DNA from: DAOMFM01 sp035429825
Lineage (GTDB): Bacteria; Acidobacteriota; Blastocatellia; UBA7656; JADIYM01
Assembly (NCBI GenBank): GCA_044224215.1
Contig: JBGAKX010000022.1
Span: 1-45,895, forward strand
Length of the DNA stretch: 45,895 bases
Direction of reading: 5' to 3'
Part shown: piece after piece, positions 25,247-32,847 of the stretch
Layout: every line of letters begins with the position of its first letter
Position numbering within the stretch: the first letter of the stretch is position 1
The notes under the pieces: generated by a model
What the model saw: the letters and a program-made list of their open reading frames with translations, nothing else
Database searches by the model: none
What the model was told of the DNA's origin: nothing
Position numbers and translations under genes: made by a program

Positions 25247-25426
25247 CTTCACGAGGTGCGGGGTCACGGGACCGTCGAGCACGGCGGCGCGTGGCAGGGA
25301 TTCAAGGCGTACATCGCGCGGTATGTCGACAAGCGGTTGACCGTGATCGTGTTTGCCAACCTCGCGCAGGCGGATCCTGGAAAGATCGCGCATGGCGTGG
25401 CGGCGTTGTACGACGCCGAAGAGTAG
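25247..25426 (+). pseudogene. 3' remnant of a beta-lactamase-fold serine hydrolase gene
   Basis: In the frame ending at TAG 25424-25426 the translation reads EVRGHGTVEHGGAWQGF, KAYIARYVDKRLTVIVFANL and then ADPGKIAHGVAALYDAEE. This is the C-terminal part of class C beta-lactamase/DD-peptidase-like serine hydrolases: HGG corresponds to the KTG-type motif and TVIVFANL is the last beta-strand. The Ser-x-x-Lys and Tyr-x-Asn parts and any start codon are missing, and the sequence upstream of about 25240 is not similar. Only some 60 codons survive of the usual 350 or more. Confidence 0.8.
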
Positions 25427-25460
25427 CCGCAGATTCACGCGGATCTGCGCAAATCTGCGG
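25427..25460. repeat. CGCAGAT-type palindromic intergenic repeat, copy 1
   Basis: Starting right after the remnant's stop codon, CCGCAGATTCACGCGGAT runs into CTGCGCAAATCTGCGG; the ends and the centre are complementary, allowing a stem. Related copies lie at 30379, 32792 and 35795. Each sits in a short gap between genes of opposite direction or at gene ends, so it may mark transcript ends. Confidence 0.7.
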
Positions 25461-25469
25461 TTCGCAACC

Positions 25470-26957
25470 CTACTGCGCCGGGAATGCGTACAGCGATCCG
25501 TCGAGACCGCCAACAACGAGCGTTCCCCCAGAAACCACTGGCGGAGCCGCAAACCCCGTCGTCCACGCGCCCGGCCAGTCGGGCATCGGCCATCGCCACG
25601 CGATCCGGCCCGTCGCGCGATCGAGCGCGACCAGGCTCCCGAGGTGGCGCATCTCGTACGGCGCCGCACCGATCGCGCTCTGGTAGATGAACCGGTCCGT
25701 CACCGCCGGCCGGGGCCACGCCCACCCATAGACATCGGTGCGCCAGACCACGCGCCCGTCCTTCGCGTCGATGGCGCTCACGCGCCTCAGGTCCGACGCA
25801 CCGATGTAGAACAGGCCGCCGTCGCCGGCGACCGGACTCGACTCTACCGCCGAGCCCCAGAACGTCATCCGCCACGCGGTGTCGCTCGTCGCCGGGTCGA
25901 TCGCGGCCAGCAGCCCGTTGCGGTTGCCGATGATCAACCGTCCCGCGACGAGCGAAGGCGACGTCGTCAGCGGCCCGTACGTGTTCTTCTTCCAGAGCTC
26001 CTTGCCCGTCTGTCGGTCGACCGCGTACACGAACCCGTCGAGATTCCCGACGTAAACGCGTGTCGCGTCGACGACCGCGTCGGTCCGTATCATTCCGGTC
26101 GTCTCGAAGCGCCATATGCGCTGGCCGGTCGCGGCGCTCACGGCGTGCAGGCCATTGTCGCCCGAGCCGACAAAGAGCACTCCGTCGACGAGCACCGGTC
26201 GCGGCGACGTGACAACGAAGTCGAAGTCGCCGCTGTTGGGGATGACCTGGTGCGGGAGAATGCGCGCGGCGCGTGCATCGCCGAGGTCGTACCGCCACAC
26301 CTCCTTGCCCGTCTTGCGATCGAGCCTGTAGAGGAAGCCGCTGTCGGACGCGACGTAGACGGCGTCGTCGGTTGCGAGCGCTCCGCCGAATATTGGCCTG
26401 CCGGCAACAAAGGTCCACACGAACGATCCGTCTCGCAGATCGATCGCGTGAAAGAGCCCGCCGGACGTCCCGACGTATGCGACGTTGTCGTACACCGCGG
26501 CGGGTGCATAGATGGCCGATCCGAGCTTTGCCTGCCACTTCGGGCCGGGCCCGGTTGGAAGGTCGGGCACGTGCGCTTCCGCGGGCAGCTGTTCCGTGCG
26601 CTCGAGCGTGATCGGCGCGTTGAGCGGGAAGTAGGTGCCGGTGAGCTTGCCGTCCTTGAGCGTGAGTTTGATCCGCCAGTCGTCGTTGGTGAAGGTGTCG
26701 CCCTGCTCGACGACCGGACCGGGAATCTCGAGGCCGTAGAAGTTCGTGACGGACTGGTAGAGGTAGGCCTTGAGCTCGTGCTTGTCGTTGCGCTTGAACT
26801 CGAATGCGATCTCGACACGGTCGGTCGGGAATCCGACGACGCCGGACCATCGGCCTTCGATCGGCTCTGGCGGATGGGGCGGACGGGCGGATGCGTTCGC
26901 GATTGCCAGACAGCAGGCGATCAGGGCGCACGCGGTGCGGACGAGCGGTGTCGACAT
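25470..26957 (-). CDS. Secreted PQQ-binding-like beta-propeller protein
   Basis: This 495-aa protein has a signal peptide (about 1-24, ending ANASA) and a beta-sandwich of about 110 residues (EGRWSGVVGFPTDRVEIAFE). It ends in an eight-bladed-type propeller of PQQ-like/BamB repeats: GGLFHAIDLRDGSFVW, GFLYRLDRKTGKEVWRY, NGLHAVSAATGQRIWRF, GFVYAVDRQTGKELWKK, SLVALDRATGRIAWRW, and a final GGLDGSLYAFPAQ. Catalytic residues of true quinoprotein dehydrogenases are not apparent, so it is more likely a scaffold or ligand-binding protein. GGAGG lies seven bases before the ATG. It is monocistronic, convergent with the beta-lactamase remnant. Confidence 0.85.
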   Translation of the reverse strand: MSTPLVRTACALIACCLAIANASARPPHPPEPIEGRWSGVVGFPTDRVEIAFEFKRNDKHELKAYLYQSVTNFYGLEIPGPVVEQGDTFTNDDWRIKLTLKDGKLTGTYFPLNAPITLERTEQLPAEAHVPDLPTGPGPKWQAKLGSAIYAPAAVYDNVAYVGTSGGLFHAIDLRDGSFVWTFVAGRPIFGGALATDDAVYVASDSGFLYRLDRKTGKEVWRYDLGDARAARILPHQVIPNSGDFDFVVTSPRPVLVDGVLFVGSGDNGLHAVSAATGQRIWRFETTGMIRTDAVVDATRVYVGNLDGFVYAVDRQTGKELWKKNTYGPLTTSPSLVAGRLIIGNRNGLLAAIDPATSDTAWRMTFWGSAVESSPVAGDGGLFYIGASDLRRVSAIDAKDGRVVWRTDVYGWAWPRPAVTDRFIYQSAIGAAPYEMRHLGSLVALDRATGRIAWRWPMPDWPGAWTTGFAAPPVVSGGTLVVGGLDGSLYAFPAQ

Positions 26958-27048
26958 TGCGGCCTCCGTTCGGTGACAGGTACGCGCTGGTACGCAGCGG
27001 CGGGCCGCTTAGTTTTGGTTCGGGGAGTTTGTTGACAAGTGTTTACAC

Positions 27049-27134
27049 GCAGAGCCGATGGCGTAAGCGATCGGGGGATTCTGACGATTCGCGCACCGTG
27101 CGGTCACCCCGATCCCTGACGGGATCGGCTCTGC
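27049..27134. repeat. Degenerate inverted repeat of the GATCGGGG palindrome family
   Basis: GCAGAGCCGAT (27049-27059) pairs with ATCGGCTCTGC (27124-27134), and CGATCGGGG (27068-27076) pairs with CCCCGATCC near 27107. The overall plan matches the element at 88-155, with mismatches at the arm centres. It lies between the divergent promoters of the propeller and cupin genes (gap 26958-27200), where I see no other features. Confidence 0.7.
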
Positions 27135-27200
27135 ATTCGTCCGGGTCTATACTGATGGATGTTCGGGAGACTTCACTCCCCACCCTTCGGAGCACGCGCA

Positions 27201-27623
27201 ATGACAGACCACTTCGACGACACGAAACCGCTGCCGGTCGCAGCTGCCGCACAGGCCCAACGACCCGATCCCGAGCTGACAGGCCTGGTGATGCAATTCG
27301 ACCTCGATGACGAGATCCGGAAACTGCATCACGAGACCGCCTGGTCCCAAAAAGGCCGCAACGCGAAGACGCTCGTGAAGCACTCCGATTTCCGCATCGT
27401 CCTCACCGCAATGCGCGCAGGCACGCGCCAGGAGACGCACAAGGCCGACGCGCGAGTGTCGATCGAATGCGTCGCGGGACACCTGCGATTAGTGCTACCG
27501 GATCGGACCGTCGACCTGCATCCCCGGCACGTGCTGGTTCTCGACAAGTGCGTCGAGCACAACGTCGAGGCAGTCGTCGACAGCGCCCTGCTCGTCTCGA
27601 TCTCGTGGCCGCACGGGGACTGA
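27201..27623 (+). CDS. Small cupin-fold protein
   Basis: This 140-aa soluble protein has a disordered, acidic N-terminus and then a single cupin barrel: KHSDFRIVLTAMRAGTRQETH, quoted in part, ADARVSIECVAGHLRLVLPD, RTVDLHPRHVLVLDKCVEHNVEAVVDSALLVSIS in pieces. Histidines in ETH and EHNVEA occupy the usual metal-ligand places, but the first motif lacks the full HxH, so metal binding may be weak. The function is unknown; single-domain cupins often bind or isomerise small metabolites. GGAG lies nine bases before the ATG, and the in-frame extension above it is not supported. It converges on the RDD gene with a shared hairpin at the stop codons. Confidence 0.75.
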   Translation: MTDHFDDTKPLPVAAAAQAQRPDPELTGLVMQFDLDDEIRKLHHETAWSQKGRNAKTLVKHSDFRIVLTAMRAGTRQETHKADARVSIECVAGHLRLVLPDRTVDLHPRHVLVLDKCVEHNVEAVVDSALLVSISWPHGD

Positions 27624-27652
27624 TTACGCGACTCGGTTCAGGCGCGTAATCA
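27621..27652. terminator. Hairpin across two convergent stop codons
   Basis: TGATTACGCG (27621-27630) and CGCGTAATCA (27643-27652) form a perfect 10-bp stem with a 12-base loop. The left arm includes the cupin gene's TGA and the right arm includes the RDD gene's TGA on the other strand. There is no U-tract, so it could be a bidirectional attenuator or an RNA-end stabiliser rather than a classical intrinsic terminator. Confidence 0.6.
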
Positions 27653-28414
27653 CCCGCGCGGCGCCCGCTCGACCACGCGTGTGCCCGCAAGCCGGTCGCC
27701 GATGCGCAGACCCGTCGTCAGCGCGAGGATGTGCTCGGTCAGAAAGACCGGAATTCCGACGATCAGACAGATGATCGGGCCGACGAGCGGGATCATCAGA
27801 AAGATGTAGGGGATCGCCAGCGGCACGTTGCGCATGACGAGCTCCTTCCTGGATGGGACCATCCCGTTCGACGTGATGATCGCGCTCCCGAGGAGCTGTT
27901 TGCCGACACTCGCCCCCATCGCGTCTCGAAACAGCATGTACAGCACGCCGAGCGCTCCGCCGACGATGTTTCCCACGATCGGAATCATGCCGATCAGGTG
28001 AATGAATCCCATCGGCAGTACGTCCAGAAAATACGCGAGCCAGCGCATGAACGCACCGACGGGCCGGCCGGCCGCGGACGGGCTGAACTGCGGACCCATC
28101 GCCGCCATGTACTGCTGACCGGGGTACTGCTGCCCGGGTTGCTGCCATCTCGAGCCCTGGTAGTACTGCTGGGGCGGTTGCTGCGGCGGATACGACGGCC
28201 CGGGTTGTTGCCAACTCGAGCCCTGGTAGTACGGCTGCGGCGGCGGCTGTGGTGGGTACGACGGCGAATAGCCAGCCGGCGGAGGCGGCGGCACACCTGG
28301 AGAATACGACGGCGTCACGCCGCCGGCGTCGGGACTCGCGGGCCCGCCGCAATGGCGGCAGAACTTCGCGCCCGGACTCAATTCGTTCCCGCACGCTGTA
28401 CACGCCAAAGCCAT
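27650..28414 (-). CDS. RDD-family membrane protein with N-terminal zinc ribbon
   Basis: This 254-aa protein starts with a zinc ribbon (CTACGNELSPGAKFCRHCGG; Cys5, 8, 19, 22). A Pro/Gln/Tyr-rich low-complexity linker (about 30-110) follows, with imperfect repeats of YYQGSSWQQPGPSYPPQQPP. The C-terminal half is an RDD-type domain with three or four helices (FMRWLAYFLDVLPMGFIH, VGNIVGGALGVLYMLFRD, LAIPYIFLMIPLVGPIICL). RDD proteins are membrane proteins of unclear function, some being ion antiporters. The start ATG at 28414 opens the zinc ribbon; the upstream in-frame extension is not protein-like. It is divergent from the methyltransferase gene. The linker repeats are encoded by imperfect DNA repeats near 28120-28240. 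Confidence 0.8.
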   Translation of the reverse strand: MALACTACGNELSPGAKFCRHCGGPASPDAGGVTPSYSPGVPPPPPAGYSPSYPPQPPPQPYYQGSSWQQPGPSYPPQQPPQQYYQGSRWQQPGQQYPGQQYMAAMGPQFSPSAAGRPVGAFMRWLAYFLDVLPMGFIHLIGMIPIVGNIVGGALGVLYMLFRDAMGASVGKQLLGSAIITSNGMVPSRKELVMRNVPLAIPYIFLMIPLVGPIICLIVGIPVFLTEHILALTTGLRIGDRLAGTRVVERAPRG

Positions 28415-28763
28415 ATCTTCGTATCGGACTGCCGAGACACTACCTTTAACCGTCCCGGCGACGCCAGCGTCCACAGTCGACGTCCGGTCCCTGCCCGAGC
28501 GGCCGCGACCACCAGCCGCTAACTCGTTCTCACGCAACGCCTTCCGCCTTTACCACAACATTACCGTCCCTTTATGACTCCCCGGGCCGACCCGCCCTAC
28601 TCTCCTCACACGATGACCGACGACCTCAAATGTCTCGTCCGCGAGACGCTCGATATCCAGCGCCGCGCAACCGGCGGGCGCAGGGAAATCCTCGCCGACG
28701 TGAAGCACTGGATTGCGGGGCGCGGTCGTCTCGATGACACCACAACCGAAGGAGACCATTCGA
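28415..28763. other. Divergent intergenic region between RDD and methyltransferase genes
   Basis: These 349 bp hold the promoters of both flanking genes, but I cannot name convincing -35/-10 pairs. A small plus-strand frame from ATG 28613 starts MTDDLKCLVRETLDIQRR and runs 65 codons into the start of the methyltransferase gene. Its first ~38 residues look protein-like, the rest does not, and it lacks a clear ribosome site, so it is not called as a gene. Confidence 0.35.
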
Positions 28764-29597
28764 ATGAACACGCTCGAAAGCACGACGCGGCTCAGCAGCG
28801 GGATCGATGAACTGAAGGTCCGCCTGCAGGCGACCTGGATGACCGGGGACTATGACGTCTTTGCCCGCTACATGGAGAAGGACGCCGTCCGTTTCTACAA
28901 CCGTCTCGAGATCGCACCCGGATCGCGGCTTCTCGACGTCGGATGCGGCGCCGGCCAGCTCGCCCTCATCGCGGCACGCGCCGGCGCTCGCGTCACCGGC
29001 TGCGACATCGCCACGAACTGGCTCGAAGCCGCCCGCGAGCGCGCGGCGGCCGAACGACTGAACATCACCTTCGAGGAAGGCGACGCCGAGGCGCTGCCGT
29101 ACGCCGACGGCCAGTTCGACGTCGTCACCAGTCTCGTGGGCGCGATGTTCGCGCCGCGCCCGGAGCTCGTCGCGGCAGAGCTCACACGCGTCTGCCGGCC
29201 GGGTGGAATGATCGTCATGGCCAACTGGACGCCCGGCGGCTTCGTCGGCCAGATGTTCAAGGCGATCGCGAGCTACATCGCTCCGCCGGGAATGCCCTCG
29301 CCGGTGCTGTGGGGCGACGAGTCGATCGTCCGCCAGCGTCTGAGCGCGGGCATCGCCGACGTGCGCTGCGTGCACCGGCTCTATCGCTTTGACTACCCGT
29401 TCTCGCCGGCCGACGTCGTGGAGTTCTTCCGCGTGAACTACGGTCCGATGTCACGTGCGTTCGACGCGCTTGACGCCGATCGCCAGCGCGGGCTGAGGCG
29501 AGATCTCGTCCGCCTCTGGACGACAAACAACATGGCCGAGGGGGACCGGACGCAGGTCGACGCCGAGTATCTCGAAGTCATCGCGACCCGCGCCTGA
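28764..29597 (+). CDS. Class I SAM-dependent methyltransferase (UbiE/COQ5-like)
   Basis: This 277-aa soluble protein has a complete class I SAM-binding fold: motif I LLDVGCGAGQLALIAARAGA (about 67-86), acidic loop VTGCDIATNWLEAARERA, post-motif EEGDAEALPYADGQFDVV, and CRPGGMIVMANWTPGG for motif III. This pattern fits ubiquinone/menaquinone-type or small-molecule methyltransferases; the substrate is unknown. AAGGAG lies nine bases before the ATG; a longer frame start at 28713 is not supported. It is followed after 43 bp by an mddA-like gene on the same strand, so both are likely co-transcribed and may act on related small molecules. Confidence 0.85.
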   Translation: MNTLESTTRLSSGIDELKVRLQATWMTGDYDVFARYMEKDAVRFYNRLEIAPGSRLLDVGCGAGQLALIAARAGARVTGCDIATNWLEAARERAAAERLNITFEEGDAEALPYADGQFDVVTSLVGAMFAPRPELVAAELTRVCRPGGMIVMANWTPGGFVGQMFKAIASYIAPPGMPSPVLWGDESIVRQRLSAGIADVRCVHRLYRFDYPFSPADVVEFFRVNYGPMSRAFDALDADRQRGLRRDLVRLWTTNNMAEGDRTQVDAEYLEVIATRA

Positions 29598-29640
29598 AGG
29601 ACGTTCGAGGCGAGTAACAAGCCCAACTGGAGGTATCACC

Positions 29641-30378
29641 GTGATCAAGCGAATTCTGTACTTTGCCTATGGAAGCGTCAGCTACCTGATCTTCTTTGCA
29701 ACGTTTCTCTACGCCGTCGGCTTTATCGGCAACTTTGGCGTGGCTGCGACGCTCGACGGGCCGGCATCGCCGGACGTCTGGCTGGCACTCGCCATCGACG
29801 TGGGGCTGCTTCTGCTGTTCGCCGTGCAGCACAGCGTGATGGCGCGTCCGTGGTTCAAGGAGGGGTGGACGCTGTTCGTGCCGAAGCCACTCGAGCGTTC
29901 GACGTACGTCCTGTTCTCGAGCGTGGCGCTGATCCTCCTGATCTGGCAGTGGCGCCCGCTCGGTGGCTCGGTGTGGACGGTCGTCGACCCGGTGGGACGA
30001 GCGGTGCTCTATGGCCTGATGGCCTTCGGGTTCGGGCTCGTGCTGGTCTCGACGTTCCTGATCAACCACTTCGACCTGTTCGGTCTTCGCCAGGTGTGGC
30101 TGTTCCTGCTCGACCGGCCCTACACCACGCTGTCGTTTGGAACACCCGGGCCGTACCGGCTCGTGCGTCATCCGCTCTACGTCGGCTGGCTCTTTGCGTT
30201 CTGGATGACGCCGACGATGACGCTGGCGCACCTGCTGTTCGCCGTCGCGACGACCGCGTACATGCTGATCGCGATCCAGTTCGAGGAGCGGGACCTGATC
30301 GACGAGCACGGCGATGATTACGTGTTCTATCGCGAGAACGTGCCGATGCTGATTCCGTTCATTCGTCGGAACAGCTAG
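29641..30378 (+). CDS. mddA: Methanethiol S-methyltransferase homologue (MddA-like, NnrU/ICMT fold), copy 1
   Basis: This 245-aa protein has about six membrane helices and the fold of the NnrU/isoprenylcysteine methyltransferase group. Motifs include FAVQHSVMARPWFKEGW (about 60-76), the SAM-site PYRLVRHPLYVGW (about 173-185) and a C-terminal IQFEERDLIDEHGDDY. MddA converts methanethiol to dimethyl sulfide using SAM; assigning that reaction rests on overall resemblance. The start is GTG with GGAGG seven bases upstream. A second copy at 39876-40622 is about 84% identical by eye and shares the leader sequence from CAACTGGAGG onward. It lies 43 bp after a methyltransferase gene. Confidence 0.85.
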   Translation: MIKRILYFAYGSVSYLIFFATFLYAVGFIGNFGVAATLDGPASPDVWLALAIDVGLLLLFAVQHSVMARPWFKEGWTLFVPKPLERSTYVLFSSVALILLIWQWRPLGGSVWTVVDPVGRAVLYGLMAFGFGLVLVSTFLINHFDLFGLRQVWLFLLDRPYTTLSFGTPGPYRLVRHPLYVGWLFAFWMTPTMTLAHLLFAVATTAYMLIAIQFEERDLIDEHGDDYVFYRENVPMLIPFIRRNS

Positions 30379-30412
30379 CCGCAGATCTTCGCAAATTTGC
30401 GTGAATCTGCGG
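30379..30412. repeat. CGCAGAT-type palindromic intergenic repeat, copy 2
   Basis: CCGCAGATCTTCGCAAATTT continues to GCGTGAATCTGCGG directly after the mddA stop codon. The ends CCGCAGAT and ATCTGCGG are complementary around a GCAAATTTGC centre. It fills the 41-bp gap between two convergent genes and is followed by GCGGCCTGTCTTCA, which recurs near 41635. Confidence 0.7.
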
Positions 30413-30419
30413 CCTGTCT

Positions 30420-31124
30420 TCACTCCCCGAGGGCCTCGTCGATCACCTGGTCGCAATCCGTCGTACGCGCCGCGGCAACCACCGCGTCGTACTCTGGCTC
30501 GCCCAGGTGCTCGACGACGTCCCGGACGTACTGCTCGCGCAGCGTGCGATCGGCCGGCTCCAGCTCGCCGCCGATCGCCGCGCGCAGGGCTTCGGCCGCT
30601 CCCGCCAGACGCGCCGCGCGCTCCCACTCGTGACGTCGTGCGGCGAGCGCACCCAGCCCGTCGAGCGCGAGGCTCATTCCCATGCCGTTCCCCTGGTCGC
30701 GCAGGTTCGGCAGTGCTTCGGCGTAGCAGGCGCGCGCGGCCTCCAGGTCGCCCGTCTCGCACAGCGCGGCGCCCATATTGCAGAGCGTTATGCTGAGCCC
30801 CACCGGATGGCCCATGAGCCGGTGGCTCGCCAGCGACTGCTCGAAGTACGCGACCGCGGCGTCCCAGTCGCCGCCGATGCGCGCCGCCTCGCCGAGCGAG
30901 TTGAGCGCGTTTCCGACCAGCCGTTCGAGGTTGAGTTCCCGCCCTATCGCGAGACTCTCTTCGAGGACCGTCACCGAGTCGCGAACATCCCCCTGCTGCT
31001 GCAGCACGAGCGCGAGGTGAAACCCCGACCATCCGATCTCGCGCTTGTCGTCGAGCTCGCGCGCGAGCCGCATGCTCTCCTCGAGATTTCTGCGGGCAAG
31101 CGTGAGATTGCCGTACCGCCACGC
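30420..31124 (-). CDS. C-terminal TPR part of the NB-ARC regulator, downstream of an in-frame stop
   Basis: This is the same reading frame as 31125-32792, continued past the TAA at 31127-31125. It begins AWRYGNLTLARRNLEESMRL and goes on through tetratricopeptide-like repeats: GWSGFHLALVLQQQGDVRDS, ALNSLGEAARIGGDWDAAV, LCNMGAALCETGDLEAARA and LGALAARRHEWERAARLAGA. It ends EALGE. The repeats continue without loss of frame, so a single base change explains the interruption. If it were expressed separately the first ATG is at 31073, without a good ribosome site. TPR tails in this regulator class are thought to sense ligands or partners. Confidence 0.75.
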   Translation of the reverse strand, partial: AWRYGNLTLARRNLEESMRLARELDDKREIGWSGFHLALVLQQQGDVRDSVTVLEESLAIGRELNLERLVGNALNSLGEAARIGGDWDAAVAYFEQSLASHRLMGHPVGLSITLCNMGAALCETGDLEAARACYAEALPNLRDQGNGMGMSLALDGLGALAARRHEWERAARLAGAAEALRAAIGGELEPADRTLREQYVRDVVEHLGEPEYDAVVAAARTTDCDQVIDEALGE

Positions 31125-32792
31125 TTACTCGCCCGCGGAGCGGATCGACATCACGCGCAACACCGATGGCGCCGGGTCGGCCTTTTCGATCGCCGCCGTC
31201 AGCCACCGCAGCCCTTCGCGGAAGTGCCCGTGCAGCGACCACAGCTCCGAGAGTCTCGACGCCATGTGGAGGCACGTCTCGACGTCGTGGTCGAGCCAGT
31301 ATGCGAGCGCCGCGCGCATGTTGTCGTGCTCGGTCTCGAGGCTCGTGAGCAGCCTGGCCTCCTCGGGGCCCGCGAACTTCTCAACCGCATCCCCGGCGAG
31401 CGCAAAGAAGACCTCCGCGTGCCGGCGGGCGATGTCGTCTTCCCTGCCGCTCTCGCGCAGGCGTTCGCGCGCGTATTCGCGCACGATCTCGAGCATCCGA
31501 AACCGCACGTCGGGGCTGTGGCCCTGCGCGATGACGAAGGACTTGGCCACGAGCCGAGTCACGAGGTCGAGGACGTCGACGTCCTTGCCGGCAACGGCTT
31601 CGGCGGTCTCCAGGGTCCACGAGCCGGCAAAGACGGCGAGCACCTCGAGTAGCGCGCGCTCGTCGGCTGCCAGCAGGTCAAAGCTCCAGTCGAGCGCCGC
31701 ACGCATCGTCTGCTGCCGTGTCGGCGCGCTGCGGCTGCTGCCCGCGAGCAGGTGCAACCGGTTGTCGAGTCGTTCGAGCATCTGCTCGACGGTGAGCGTC
31801 CTGACACGCGCGGCCGCGAGCTCGATCGCGAGCGGAATGCCTTCGAGCCGGTGGCAGAGCTCTGATACGGCGTGCGCGTTGTTCTCGGTGAGCTCGAAAC
31901 CGGGCGTCGCGAGCGACGCGCGATCCGCGAACAGCTGTGCGGCTTCGGAGGCGGCTCCGGGTTGCGCGTTCTGACCGAGAACGCCGAGTGCAGGAACCTG
32001 CCAGACGGCTTCGCCTGCAACGGCAAGCGACTCCTGGCTCGTCGCGAGGATGCGCAAACCCGCGGACGCGGCGAGCAGCGTCGCGGCCACGCGCGCGCAG
32101 GCCTCCACGAGGTGCTCGCAGTTGTCGAGCACGAGGAGCATCTGCTTGTCGCCGAAGTACGCCTCGAGCGATTCGATCTGCGTGCGGCCCGACTCGTCGC
32201 GCACGCCGAGCGCGTTGCGGATCGTCTGCATGACGAGCGCCGGGTCCGTGCACGAGGCGAGCTCGACGAGCCGCACGCCGTCGTCGAAGTCCGGAAGAAC
32301 TCGCGACGCGGTCTCGAGCGCGAGCCGCGTCTTGCCGATGCCGCCGGGCCCAACGAGCGTCACGAGCCGTGCGCGCGTGAGCCAGTCGCGTACGGCGTCG
32401 ATGTCGGCTTCGCGGCCGACAAAGCGGGTCAGCGAGTTGGGGAGGTTGTGGGTCGCGGGTTGTGCGTGATCGCTCGGCGTGATTGTTCCGATGAAGCGGT
32501 AGCCGCGGCGATGCGAGGTTTCGATGAAGCGGGGCGTCTTTGGATCGTCGTTGAGGGCTTCGCGGAGCTGGCCGATGGTGACCTTGAGGACGGCGTCGCC
32601 GACGAACGTCTCGGGCCAGACGGCGGAGAGAAGCTCGTCCTTTGTGACGAGCTGGCCCGGGCGTTCGACGAGGTGGCAAAGCAGGGCGAACGCCTTGGGG
32701 CGGAGGGGTATGGCGCGACCGTCTCTCCACAGGCACTGGTTTGCCAGGTCGAGGGAAAAGGGATCAAAGTGTATCCGCTGCCGGTTCGCCAC
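31125..32792 (-). CDS. Winged-helix/NB-ARC ATPase transcriptional regulator (truncated by in-frame TAA)
   Basis: The 555 residues up to the stop contain an OmpR-type winged helix (about 5-105: GQLVTKDELLSAVWPETFV, GYRFIG). An AAA/NB-ARC STAND ATPase follows, with Walker A LVGPGGIGKTRLALE (about 143-157), Walker B MLLVLDNCEHLVEA, a GxP motif LEGIPLAIELAAARV, and then the winged/arm region. Such proteins (AfsR/BTAD-like or MalT-like STAND regulators) hydrolyse ATP to switch between an inactive and a DNA-bound state. The TAA after SIRSAGE breaks the protein where AGELAWRYGN would be expected. The GTG start at 32792 abuts a repeat and has no clear ribosome site. Gene context (HzsA-like gene upstream, convergent mddA) does not reveal the target. 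Confidence 0.85.
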   Translation of the reverse strand: MANRQRIHFDPFSLDLANQCLWRDGRAIPLRPKAFALLCHLVERPGQLVTKDELLSAVWPETFVGDAVLKVTIGQLREALNDDPKTPRFIETSHRRGYRFIGTITPSDHAQPATHNLPNSLTRFVGREADIDAVRDWLTRARLVTLVGPGGIGKTRLALETASRVLPDFDDGVRLVELASCTDPALVMQTIRNALGVRDESGRTQIESLEAYFGDKQMLLVLDNCEHLVEACARVAATLLAASAGLRILATSQESLAVAGEAVWQVPALGVLGQNAQPGAASEAAQLFADRASLATPGFELTENNAHAVSELCHRLEGIPLAIELAAARVRTLTVEQMLERLDNRLHLLAGSSRSAPTRQQTMRAALDWSFDLLAADERALLEVLAVFAGSWTLETAEAVAGKDVDVLDLVTRLVAKSFVIAQGHSPDVRFRMLEIVREYARERLRESGREDDIARRHAEVFFALAGDAVEKFAGPEEARLLTSLETEHDNMRAALAYWLDHDVETCLHMASRLSELWSLHGHFREGLRWLTAAIEKADPAPSVLRVMSIRSAGE

Positions 32793-32839
32793 GCAGCGCA
32801 GATTAACGCAGATTAGCGCTTATTTGCGCAAATCTGCGG
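32792..32839. repeat. CGCAGAT-type palindromic intergenic repeat, copy 3
   Basis: CGCAGCGCAGATTAACGCAG leads through ATTAGCGCTTATTTGCGC to AAATCTGCGG. The 3' half is the same as in copies 1 and 2. It occupies nearly the whole gap between the regulator's GTG start and the HzsA-like gene's stop, and would lie in or before the regulator's leader. Confidence 0.65.
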
Positions 32840-32847
32840 CAAAGTTC

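Noticed and set aside
28613..28810. 65-codon frame starting MTDDLKCLVRETL
   Set aside because: Only the first part looks protein-like, no ribosome site is evident and it overlaps the methyltransferase start by 47 bp; support is too weak for a gene call.
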